Of a stretch of DNA of 64,000 bases, positions 35,278-43,430 are shown in pieces. Origin of the DNA: JBDHBD01 sp039586095 (GTDB lineage: Bacteria; Gemmatimonadota; Gemmatimonadetes; Palauibacterales; Palauibacteraceae); NCBI GenBank assembly GCA_039586095.1, contig JBDHLB010000015.1, positions 1-64,000 of the forward strand, given 5' to 3'. A program made the position numbers and the translations under genes. Numbering within the stretch: position 1 is the first letter of the stretch; each line of letters opens with the position of its first letter. The notes beneath the pieces are model-generated. The model worked only from the letters and a program-made list of their open reading frames with translations, had not been told where the DNA came from and ran no database searches.

Positions 35278-36516
35278 ATGCCAGACCCGAAACAACGCTC
35301 GATCGCTACCGGTATCATGGGCCAGCGTCCTTGTCGCGTGCTCCGGGGAATGTGGTTCGTGACCGGCGTTGCGCTGGCAGGAGCCGGCTGCGCCGAGCTG
35401 CAGGACGCGACCGCGACACGGGCGTATATTGAGCGGCTCGGGGTCGACACGACGGCGCTGGAGGTCTTCACGCGCTCGGCCGAGCGGATCGAGGGCACGG
35501 TCGTGGCGCGAAGTCCGATCACACGGGTCGCGCACTACGCCGCCACGCTGCGTCCGGACGGATCGGTCTCGAGCCTGGCGGTCGATTTCGAGACGCCCGC
35601 CACAAATCCGGACGGGCCGCCCGCCTACCGGCTCCAGGTCACACTGGGCGCGGACAGCGCCACGATCATGACCATGCGCGGCGATAGAGTCGACACGTCG
35701 CGGGTCGCGGTTCCGCCCGGCACGGTGCCAACGGCCGGCCGCGTCAACCTGCCGGTCGGGCTGTGGGAGCATGTCACGCGACTCGCGACTGCGGCAGGAT
35801 CCGACGAGTACCCGTTCGGCGTGCTGCTGGCCCAGGGCCAGGCGAGCCCCAACGCGGTCCAGCGGGTCGGCGCAGATACGGTAGCCACCAGCTTCTTCGG
35901 CAGCCCGATGCTGGTGGAGGTCGACGCGGAGGGACAGATCCTCGGTATTACTGGCCGGGAGACGACCTTCAAGATCGACGTCGAACCGGTGACCGACGTC
36001 GAGTTCGAGGACTTGAACCGGATGGCGGCGGAGTTCGCCGCCCGTGACGCGGCGGGCGAGGGGATGGGCGTGGCGTCCCCGGAGGCGACGGTACAGGTCG
36101 AGTCCGGTGGAGCGAAGTTCACGATCCTCTACAGCCAGCCCGCGATGCGGGGCCGCGAGATCTGGGGCGGCCTCGTCGGATACGATACCGTATGGCGCAC
36201 GGGGGCCAACGCGGCCACGCATCTTGCGATCTCGCGCGATGTGCGGATCGGCGAGGTCGAGGTGCCGGCCGGAAACTACACGCTGTGGACTGCGTTCACA
36301 CCCCAGAGCGCGACGTTGATCATCAACGAGCAGACCAACATCTGGGGCACGGACTACGACGAGTCGTTCGACCTCGCGCGCGTGCCGATGGCGATGGAGA
36401 TGCTCGATGAACCGCTCGAGCGCTTCACCATCGACGTGCTGCCCACGACAGCCGGGGCTGTTCTGCAGTTGAGCTGGGATCGAACTCGGTACTCGGTGCC
36501 ACTGGTGGTGCGGTGA
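35278..36516 (+). CDS. DUF2911 domain lipoprotein
   Basis: A 412-residue exported protein; ATG 35278 has GAGGGATG at good distance and the leader ends VALAGAGC (lipobox). Residues about 35-270 form a beta-rich region without a family I recognise. The C-terminal 130 residues are a DUF2911 domain with YSQPAMRGREIWGGLV, WRTGANAATHLAISRDV, VPAGNYTLW and TLIINEQTNIWGTDY. DUF2911 is common in Bacteroidota and Gemmatimonadota; its function is unknown. The stop overlaps the next peptidase gene by 4 bases, so it is the first gene of a coupled three-gene operon with M20 and CocE hydrolases. Confidence 0.85.
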   Translation: MPDPKQRSIATGIMGQRPCRVLRGMWFVTGVALAGAGCAELQDATATRAYIERLGVDTTALEVFTRSAERIEGTVVARSPITRVAHYAATLRPDGSVSSLAVDFETPATNPDGPPAYRLQVTLGADSATIMTMRGDRVDTSRVAVPPGTVPTAGRVNLPVGLWEHVTRLATAAGSDEYPFGVLLAQGQASPNAVQRVGADTVATSFFGSPMLVEVDAEGQILGITGRETTFKIDVEPVTDVEFEDLNRMAAEFAARDAAGEGMGVASPEATVQVESGGAKFTILYSQPAMRGREIWGGLVGYDTVWRTGANAATHLAISRDVRIGEVEVPAGNYTLWTAFTPQSATLIINEQTNIWGTDYDESFDLARVPMAMEMLDEPLERFTIDVLPTTAGAVLQLSWDRTRYSVPLVVR

Positions 36517-38108
36517 CCAAGGGCGCGAGTGGACGGCTTGTCGTCGGGCTCTGGCTGCTCGCAGCGGCGCTCCCGCCGGCGCCCGCCCTGGGGCAGGCGG
36601 ACGGACTGAGTCGGAAGGAGATCGACCGCCTCGCCGCGCTGGAGGAGCCCGCGGCGATTCGGACGTTCCGCGACTTCCTGCGACTGCCCAACGACGCGCG
36701 CTTTCCCGATGACATCAGACGCGTGATCGAATGGTTGGAGCGTGCCTTCGAGGAGAGAGGTTTCACGACCCGCCGTCTGCCCACGCGCGGGAACGAGCTG
36801 CTGCTGGCCGAGCGTCACACGCCCGGTGCGGAGCGCACCGCTCTGATCTATCTGCAGGCGGATGGACAACCGGTCGACCCGGCCGCGTGGGATCAGGAAA
36901 GTCCGTGGAAACCGGTGCTCAAAGCACCCGCGGGAAGTGGTGAGTGGCAGCCGATCCCGTGGGAACGTCTGAGCGGGGGCAATGCGAGCGACCGCGATCC
37001 CGAGTGGCGGATTTTCGCACGCTCTTCATCCGATTCGAAGGGTCCGGTCGTCCAGTTCCTTTCGAGCGTGAGCGCGCTGAATGCCGCGGGCATCCTGCCC
37101 ACCGTTCACTTGAAGGTCATCGTGGACACGGAGGAAGAGCTGGGCTCGCCACCACTCCCGGATGCGGTGGAGCGTTTCCGCGAGGATCTCGCGGCCGACA
37201 TGCTCGTGATCTTCGACGGCCCTCCACACGCTTCCGGCCAGCCCACGCTTTCGTTTGGCGCGCGCGGCATCGCGACGATCACGCTCACGGTGTACGGGCC
37301 GCGCACGCCACAGCACAGCGGCCACTACGGAAACTACGTGCCGAACCCGGCCGTCCGGCTGGCTCGCATTCTCGCGTCCATGAAGGACGAGCACGGCCGG
37401 GTTACGATACCCGGCTACTACGACGGTGTGAAGCTCGATGAGACAACGCGGGCCGTGCTCGCGCAGGTGCCCGACGACGCGATCGCGCTCCAGCGAGCCA
37501 TGGGGATCGGCGGGGCCGACTCTGTGGCCGGCTCGCTTCAGGAGGCGCTCCAGTACCCGTCCCTGAACGTTCGTGGGCTGCGGGCCGGCTGGGTGGGCGA
37601 GCAGGCGCGCACGATCATTCCTTCCGAGGCGACGGCCGAGATCGATGTCCGCCTGGTCCGGGAGAGCGATCCGGACGGGTTGATCCGCAGCGTACGCCGT
37701 CACATCGAAGGGCTCGGCTATCACCTTGTCGATGCCGTACCCACGGCAGAGGAGAGAGCCCGGTACCCGCGGCTGGCCCGCTTCGAGCACGAGGTTTCGT
37801 ATGGAGCCTTCCGGACCGAGTTCGATTCCGAACCGGGTCGCTGGCTGAACGCCGCGCTGGCCAACCTGTTCGGGAAGGAGCCGATCCGCATTCGTACGAT
37901 GGGCGGCTCGATTCCGATCAGTCCCTTCGTCAGCGCGCTCGAGGTGCCGGCCGTCATTGTCCCCACGGTGAATCCGGACAACAACCAACACAGTCCCAAC
38001 GAGAATCTGCGGCTCGGGGATTTTCTGGGCGGTCTTCGGACCATGATCGCTGTCCTGACCCAGCCGCTACCCGAACGGAATCCGTCGGGCCAGGGAGGTG
38101 GACGTTGA
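36513..38108 (+). CDS. Secreted M20 family peptidase with altered metal ligand
   Basis: A 531-residue M20 metallohydrolase with a signal peptide (VVGLWLLAAALPPAPALGQA). The motif corresponding to the usual 'GHYDVQPVDP' reads LQADGQPVDPAAW (near residue 118), so the first zinc-ligand His is Gln. Other elements are present: DSKGPVVQF, VDTEEELGSP (Glu pair), HSGHYGNYVPNP in the dimerisation lid and NNQHSPNEN (C-terminal His). It may bind a single metal or act on an unusual substrate. It is coupled to the DUF2911 gene upstream and the CocE gene downstream by overlaps. Confidence 0.87.
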   Translation: MTKGASGRLVVGLWLLAAALPPAPALGQADGLSRKEIDRLAALEEPAAIRTFRDFLRLPNDARFPDDIRRVIEWLERAFEERGFTTRRLPTRGNELLLAERHTPGAERTALIYLQADGQPVDPAAWDQESPWKPVLKAPAGSGEWQPIPWERLSGGNASDRDPEWRIFARSSSDSKGPVVQFLSSVSALNAAGILPTVHLKVIVDTEEELGSPPLPDAVERFREDLAADMLVIFDGPPHASGQPTLSFGARGIATITLTVYGPRTPQHSGHYGNYVPNPAVRLARILASMKDEHGRVTIPGYYDGVKLDETTRAVLAQVPDDAIALQRAMGIGGADSVAGSLQEALQYPSLNVRGLRAGWVGEQARTIIPSEATAEIDVRLVRESDPDGLIRSVRRHIEGLGYHLVDAVPTAEERARYPRLARFEHEVSYGAFRTEFDSEPGRWLNAALANLFGKEPIRIRTMGGSIPISPFVSALEVPAVIVPTVNPDNNQHSPNENLRLGDFLGGLRTMIAVLTQPLPERNPSGQGGGR

Positions 38109-40075
38109 TCATACGCCGACGCGGCACGGGAATTTGGCAACGAGGCTCCATGCGGGTCGGAGTCTCGGTGGCTCTAGCCCTGTTTGGAGGAGCCTGCGGC
38201 GGAGGGCAGGCCGCCCGCGCCCAGGAGGACGGAGAGTTCAGGCCCGCGGACCGATACGACAAGTCCGAGTACCGGATCGCCATGCGCGACGGTACCGAGC
38301 TGTTCACCGCGGTCTACGTTCCGAAGGATCGGAGTCGCACCTACCCGATCATGCTCCGGCGCACTCCGTACAGCTGCCGGCCCTATGGGCAGCGTGGGTT
38401 CCCGCAGCGCATCGGCCCGTCCCGCTACATGGAGGAGGAAGGATACATCTTCGTCTGCCAGGACGTGCGCGGGCGGTACATGTCGGAAGGTCTGTACGAC
38501 AACATGCGACCGCACGTGCCCGGGGAGGCGGGCATCGATGAATCGTCGGACACGTACGACACGATCGAGTGGTTGCTGGAGAACGTGGAAGCAAACAACG
38601 GCAAGGTCGGCATGTGGGGGATCTCCTACCCGGGCTTCTACGCCGCCGCCGCCCTTCCGGAGGCTCACCCGGCTCTGGCGGCCTCCTCGCCCCAGGCGCC
38701 GATCGCCGACTTCTTCTTCGACGACTTCCACCACCACGGCGCCTACTTTCTGAGCTACTTCCTGATCACGCCGGTGTTCGGCTACCAGAAGGCCGAACCG
38801 ACACCGAACCGGTGGTACCCGATGATCCGACCGGAGACCCGGGACGGCTATGCCTTCTATATGGATCTGGGCCCGCTGTCGAACGCGAGCCGATACTACG
38901 GTGAGGACAACTTCTTCTGGCAACAGCTCGTCGAGCACCCGAACTACGACGAGTTCTGGCAGCGGCGCAGCATCCTCCCACACCTCACCGATGTGGATCA
39001 CGCCGTGATGACGGTCGGAGGCTGGTTCGACGCCGAGGATCTGTACGGCCCGCTCAACATCTACCGCACGCTGGAGGCCGAGAACTCGGGGACGTTCAAC
39101 GTGCTGGTCATGGGACCGTGGAGCCATGGCGGGTGGTCGCGTGCACGGTCCCCCCACATGGTGGGCAACATCACGTTCGGAGAGGACATCTCTGGCTGGT
39201 ACCAGCGCGAGGTCGAAGCACCATTCTTCCGGCACTTCCTGAAAGGCGAGGGGAGCCCACCCGACTTCGAGGCGCTGGTGTTCGACACCGGCCGCAAGGA
39301 GTGGCAAAGTTTCGACGCCTGGCCCCCAGCGGCGGCCGCCACGCAGCGCCTCTACCTGCGAGGCGGAAAGAGGCTGACGACGGAACCGCCGTCAGGTCGG
39401 GAAAGTGAAGCTGGTGCGGAGAGCGAGACGGCCGAAAGGCGGAGTGAGCCGACCGAGGGCCGCTATACGGAATACGTGAGCGATCCGGACGAGCCGGTGC
39501 CGTATACGGAGGCGACACGGATCGTGTTCACGCCACGTCTCTACATGACGGAGGACCAGCGTTTTGCGGGCCGGCGACCCGATGTGATCGAGTTTCAGAC
39601 GGAGGTGCTGGAGGAAGAGCTGACCCTCGCCGGCGATCTGCTCGCCCATCTGGCGGTGTCGACAACCGGCACAGACTCGGACTGGGTCGTGAAGCTGATC
39701 GACGTGTATCCGCCGGACGAGCCAAACGAGCCCAGCACGCCGGATGGCGTCGAACTGGGCGGATACGAGCAGATGGTGCGCTCGGAGGTGATCCGTGGCC
39801 GGTTCCGCAACAGCTACGAGACGCCCGAGCCGTTCGTTCCGAATGAGGTCACGACCGTGCGCCTCCCGCTGCAGGACGTGTACCACACCTTCAAGGCGGG
39901 GCATCGATTGATGGTGCAGATCCAGAGCACCTGGTTTCCTCTGATCGATCGCAACCCGCAGACGTTCGTGCCGAACATCTTCAAGGCCACGGAGGGAGAT
40001 TTCGCCGCGGCGACTCAGCGCGTGTATCATTCGGCCAGGCATGCCAGCTTTCTGGAGATGAAGGTGCTGCGCTAG
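38105..40075 (+). CDS. CocE/NonD family X-Pro-dipeptidyl-peptidase-like hydrolase
   Basis: A 656-residue serine hydrolase exported with a lipoprotein-like leader (ALALFGGACGGG). A TTG at 38105 has the strong GGGAGGTGG site; an ATG at 38150 would give a shorter signal peptide. The alpha/beta-hydrolase core shows the nucleophile elbow GISYPG (Ser near 174), EEGYIFVCQDVRGRYMSEG before it, the Asp in GGWFDAEDLYG and the His in GPWSHGGW. The C-terminal jelly-roll (about 460-650) carries the family words TTGTDSDWVVKLIDVYP and GHRLMVQIQSTWFP. It cleaves acyl or X-Pro bonds. It completes a DUF2911-M20-CocE operon. Confidence 0.9.
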   Translation: MIIRRRGTGIWQRGSMRVGVSVALALFGGACGGGQAARAQEDGEFRPADRYDKSEYRIAMRDGTELFTAVYVPKDRSRTYPIMLRRTPYSCRPYGQRGFPQRIGPSRYMEEEGYIFVCQDVRGRYMSEGLYDNMRPHVPGEAGIDESSDTYDTIEWLLENVEANNGKVGMWGISYPGFYAAAALPEAHPALAASSPQAPIADFFFDDFHHHGAYFLSYFLITPVFGYQKAEPTPNRWYPMIRPETRDGYAFYMDLGPLSNASRYYGEDNFFWQQLVEHPNYDEFWQRRSILPHLTDVDHAVMTVGGWFDAEDLYGPLNIYRTLEAENSGTFNVLVMGPWSHGGWSRARSPHMVGNITFGEDISGWYQREVEAPFFRHFLKGEGSPPDFEALVFDTGRKEWQSFDAWPPAAAATQRLYLRGGKRLTTEPPSGRESEAGAESETAERRSEPTEGRYTEYVSDPDEPVPYTEATRIVFTPRLYMTEDQRFAGRRPDVIEFQTEVLEEELTLAGDLLAHLAVSTTGTDSDWVVKLIDVYPPDEPNEPSTPDGVELGGYEQMVRSEVIRGRFRNSYETPEPFVPNEVTTVRLPLQDVYHTFKAGHRLMVQIQSTWFPLIDRNPQTFVPNIFKATEGDFAAATQRVYHSARHASFLEMKVLR

Positions 40076-40240
40076 GCGGGACCGCGGGCGGAAGCCGGGT
40101 GACCTCGGCCTCCCCAACGTGCTTCTCTTGTTGTAATATCGCGCGTGCTCCAGATTGCAGGATTGAAACTGAAACGGGGCAAAGACGCTGGGGAGCCGGG
40201 GCATCGGCGCACGTCCGACGACACGAGCAAGGAGTAGACG

Positions 40241-40699
40241 ATGGCGGAGCAGGCCAGCGATCGGATCCAGGTAAACCTTCGGTGGATCCAGATCCTAGAT
40301 AAGATGGAACCGTTCTTCAAGGAAAAGGGCGAGTTCCGGTTCTATCCGCGAGTGTCCAGCGACAATCGTGGCGGAATCGTGCAGGAGAAGCAGATCCCCG
40401 AACAGGGGTTCTGGGCGATCTCCGACCATCCCGCATGGAACAAGGTGGACGTGAATCGCGTGATCTTCGAGGGCGAGGTCGACGATCACCTGATCGTGGA
40501 GCTGTTCGGCGAGGAACTCGATTCTCTGACGGCCAACGACCAGCTCGACCATTACCGGCGTGAGTTCACGGGGCCGGTGGCATCGATGCTCGGCTGGTAC
40601 GCACCGGGCGAGGACATTCCGGAGGAGGGCGACAGCGAAGCGCGCGATCCGGAGAACATGCCCAAGTGGCGGGTCTGCTACACGATCGAGCGCGCCTGA
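40241..40699 (+). CDS. Conserved-looking hypothetical protein
   Basis: A 152-residue soluble, acidic protein, rich in Trp and Glu, that I do not recognise. The pattern QVNLRWIQILDKMEPFFKE followed by alternating strands (EFRFYPRVSS, VIFEGEVDDHLIVELFGEE) suggests a beta-sandwich such as a C2-like fold, but this is a guess. It ends with KWRVCYTIERA. ATG follows AAGGAG. The gene has its own upstream space with a TAATAT-like -10 (40133-40138) and a textbook terminator downstream, so it is likely a single-gene transcript with considerable expression. Confidence 0.7.
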   Translation: MAEQASDRIQVNLRWIQILDKMEPFFKEKGEFRFYPRVSSDNRGGIVQEKQIPEQGFWAISDHPAWNKVDVNRVIFEGEVDDHLIVELFGEELDSLTANDQLDHYRREFTGPVASMLGWYAPGEDIPEEGDSEARDPENMPKWRVCYTIERA

Positions 40700-40724
40700 G
40701 CGCGGTCCTGCCCCCGGTTTCCAA

Positions 40725-40753
40725 GGGGCGGCCCCGGCGGCCGCCTCTTTTTT
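40725..40753 (+). terminator. Intrinsic terminator
   Basis: GGGGCGGCC (40725-40733) pairs with GGCCGCCTC (40739-40747) around a 5-base loop, followed directly by TTTTTTC. It is the clearest rho-independent terminator in the window and ends the hypothetical gene before the histidine kinase. Confidence 0.85.
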
Positions 40754-40805
40754 CTTTCGGTCCGATCCGCGTATCGATGCCCCGTCGCATGGACGCTGAA
40801 GCCTG

Positions 40806-42614
40806 ATGCAGTACTCCTCCTCCGTCCAGGATGTGTCGGAGCTCGCCGCTGCCTTTCTGCAGACGGGTGTGACGCTGGGCATAGCCCTCATATGTTTCTA
40901 CCTCTACAGGCGTTACCGGCGAGGCTACTTCGGGTTCTGGGCCTTTGCCTGGCTCCTTTATGCGATCCGCCTGGGCGTGATCATCGGGTTTCTACTCACC
41001 GAGCAGCGGCAGCTTCTGTACTGGCACCAGGTGTTCACTGGGTGGACGGCCCTGGTTCTGCTTGCTGCCGCGCTCGCCTTCTCCCAACAGATCCGGTGGC
41101 GGGCGTGGCACGGCGTGCTGCTCGCCTTTCCGCCCGTGTGGTCGTACGTGGCCATTTACAGGATGGACGACTTTCTTCTGGCGGCCGGTCCCGCCGTGGC
41201 GTTCCTGAGTGCGGCGGCGGCCTGGACGGCCTGGGTGTTCTGGCGCCACCACCGGAGCGTGGGATCCAAGCCCGCTGCCCTCATGGCGTGGGCGTTCCTG
41301 CTGTGGAGCCTGCACCACCTCGACTATCCGTTCTTGAGAGCCCGCGGCGCCTGGAATCCATGGGGGTACTATCTCGACATCATCTTCGTGCTGGCCGTTG
41401 GAGGCGGGATTCTCCTGCTTGTCGTCGAGGACCAGCGTCGCGGGCTGGGAGTGCTCTCGGCCCTTTCCGGCGACCTTCAGCGGAGCGGCCGGCTCACTGA
41501 TCTGATTCGAGCGTTGCTCGAGAGGCCGCTCACGCTTCCCGCCGTTTCGGGGAGCGCGTTGTATCGGCGGGACACGGGTGTGTCGCACGCGAGCGGGAGT
41601 TGCGCGGACTGGGTCGAAGGCGCGCTACCGAACGATGCGAACCAAGCCGTTCGAGATGTCATGGAGCGCGGCCATCCGCAGGTGCTGCGGGGACACGCCT
41701 CCCGACCGGGGAGGGGCGACCGGCCTGGCTATACGGCGGCGCTACCGGTGTTCAACGGATCGGTCGTAGATGGTGCCCTTCTGGTGGTGGGCAGGTCCAG
41801 GGATCCGTTCGCGGTGCTGGACGAAGACTTCCTGATCGCGCTGGGGCACCAGGTCGGGGCCGCCCTGGCGCACGCCGATCTCTATCAGCGTCTCGAGGAC
41901 AGAACCGCCGATCTCGAGCGTCTCGCCGCGCGGATGGTGCAGCAGCACGAGGAAGAACGAGGGCGCGTGGCACGCGAGCTCCATGACGAGACGGCGCAGA
42001 TCCTGGCCGCACTCCGGCTGCAGCTCGGGATGGTCCGTGAACAGGGAGCGCCGGAGCAGGCGGAATCGATCGACCGTGCGCTAGACCTGATCGATTCGGG
42101 AATTGGAGGCATTCGACGTGTGGCCAGCGCGTTGCGGCCGTCCCTGCTCGATGATCTGGGTCTTGTTCCGGCGCTGCGGGCGATCGCCTCGGAATTCGCC
42201 GAGCGGACGTCGATCGAGACCCGCTTTCGCGAGTCCCTCCACGAGCTTGATCTTCCACCGGATGCCGAACTGGCCCTGTTCCGCGCCCTGCAAGAGGGAC
42301 TCGTCAACGTCGCGCGCCACTCCGGGGCGACGTCGGTCGACATAGCACTCGAGCAGACGGAAGAGGGGCTTCGGCTGGTCGTGCAGGATAACGGACACGG
42401 TCCGGGAGCGGCCCCGGTAGAGACGTCGGACAATCGATCGGCCGGCAGGCCGACCGAGCTCCCGGCCGCCGCGACGGCGGGGAATGGCGACCGCCAGGTG
42501 GGGCTGGTCGGGATGAAGGAGCGGATGCTGCGATTCGGTGGTGATGTTAGACTCTCGTCTCGACCGGACGGAGGGACGTCGCTCGAAGTGCGGCTGCCGC
42601 TGGAGGTGGAGTGA
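40806..42614 (+). CDS. Membrane sensor histidine kinase (HisKA_3 type)
   Basis: A 602-residue two-component sensor. Seven hydrophobic helices occupy residues about 15-215 (a 7TM-type sensor). A GAF-like region spans about 220-365. The HisKA_3 phosphoacceptor box RVARELHDETAQ has His near 392. The ATPase domain has the N box LQEGLVNVARHSGA, the G1 box VQDNGHGPG and QVGLVGMKERMLRFGG. The kinase type partners with NarL/LuxR regulators, and exactly such a gene follows with a 4-base overlap. The signal is unknown; the downstream TonB receptor is a candidate target. Confidence 0.92.
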   Translation: MQYSSSVQDVSELAAAFLQTGVTLGIALICFYLYRRYRRGYFGFWAFAWLLYAIRLGVIIGFLLTEQRQLLYWHQVFTGWTALVLLAAALAFSQQIRWRAWHGVLLAFPPVWSYVAIYRMDDFLLAAGPAVAFLSAAAAWTAWVFWRHHRSVGSKPAALMAWAFLLWSLHHLDYPFLRARGAWNPWGYYLDIIFVLAVGGGILLLVVEDQRRGLGVLSALSGDLQRSGRLTDLIRALLERPLTLPAVSGSALYRRDTGVSHASGSCADWVEGALPNDANQAVRDVMERGHPQVLRGHASRPGRGDRPGYTAALPVFNGSVVDGALLVVGRSRDPFAVLDEDFLIALGHQVGAALAHADLYQRLEDRTADLERLAARMVQQHEEERGRVARELHDETAQILAALRLQLGMVREQGAPEQAESIDRALDLIDSGIGGIRRVASALRPSLLDDLGLVPALRAIASEFAERTSIETRFRESLHELDLPPDAELALFRALQEGLVNVARHSGATSVDIALEQTEEGLRLVVQDNGHGPGAAPVETSDNRSAGRPTELPAAATAGNGDRQVGLVGMKERMLRFGGDVRLSSRPDGGTSLEVRLPLEVE

Positions 42615-43282
42615 GGCTCGTGCATTCCGAATCGATTCGCGTGCTGATCGTCGACGATCACGCCCTGGTGCGGGAGGGCGTTCGGCGCGTGCTGGAGGAA
42701 GACGGCAGCTTTGACGTCGTGAGGGAAGCGGCCGACGGCGAGGAAGCTCTCGCCGCGCTGCGCGACGAAACGATCGACGTGGCGCTGATCGACATATCGA
42801 TGCCGGGCACCTCGGGGCTCGAGCTCGTGCGCGAGATCCGTCAGCTGGATCTTCCCGTGCGCACGCTGGTTCTCAGCATGCACGACAAGCCGGAATATGT
42901 GGAGCGGGCCGTGGAAGCGGGCGCGGATGGCTATCTGCTCAAGGACGAAGCGGGTCCTGCCGAGCTGCGATCCGCGGTCCGAGCCGTGCAGTCCGGGCAT
43001 TCCGCGTTCAGCCCTCGGGTCACACGAAGACTGGCGACCGCGCTCCAGGAGCAGCGCGGTCGGTCGATCGCGCTGGCCCGGCTCACGGGTCGCGAGCGGC
43101 AGATCCTGCGCCTGGTCGCGCGCGGGCTCACGAGCAGGCAGATCGGGCAGGACCTGCGGATCAGTCCCCGGACCGTCGAGACACACCGTCAGAACATCAT
43201 GCGCAAGCTCGAGGTCAGAAACGTGGCGGGTCTGACCCGTGTCGCGCTTCATCTGGGTCTCCTGGACGAGGGTTCTGCGTAG
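42611..43282 (+). CDS. LuxR/NarL-family response regulator
   Basis: A 223-residue regulator. The receiver domain has the acidic pair VDDH, the phospho-acceptor Asp61 in LIDISMPG and the Lys of YLLKDEAGP. The C-terminal LuxR-type helix-turn-helix is LTGRERQILRLVARGLTSRQ with RTVETHRQNIMRKLEV. It starts at GTG 42611, overlapping the kinase stop (GTGA), so the cognate pair is translationally coupled. It probably activates transcription, possibly of the TonB receptor that follows after 148 bases. Confidence 0.94.
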   Translation: MRLVHSESIRVLIVDDHALVREGVRRVLEEDGSFDVVREAADGEEALAALRDETIDVALIDISMPGTSGLELVREIRQLDLPVRTLVLSMHDKPEYVERAVEAGADGYLLKDEAGPAELRSAVRAVQSGHSAFSPRVTRRLATALQEQRGRSIALARLTGRERQILRLVARGLTSRQIGQDLRISPRTVETHRQNIMRKLEVRNVAGLTRVALHLGLLDEGSA

Positions 43283-43361
43283 ATCTGCGTACGATTCGTC
43301 CGTAAGGCCGCTAATTTTCCTTTTTCCTCACCACGCTACCCTTCCCGGTGGAGAATCCTAT

Positions 43362-43401
43362 CACCGAGCCTGACGAGCTCTACGGAGCAAGCCGCTCGGT
43401 G
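43362..43401 (+). promoter_or_regulatory. Structured leader of the TonB receptor gene
   Basis: CACCGAGC (43362-43369) pairs with GCTCGGTG (43394-43401). Inside it GCTC (43377-43380) and GAGC (43385-43388) form a tetraloop hairpin. The element ends about 10 bases before the AGGAGG ribosome site and 30 before the ATG. It may be a cis-regulatory RNA, or a regulator-binding palindrome. Confidence 0.35.
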
Positions 43402-43430
43402 CCTCGATAGAACGGAGGAGGCGTGCCCAG

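Noticed and set aside
35270..35279. ATGACGTCAT palindrome at the DUF2911 start
   Set aside because: It coincides with the ribosome spacer and start codon; a 10-base palindrome there is easily due to chance.
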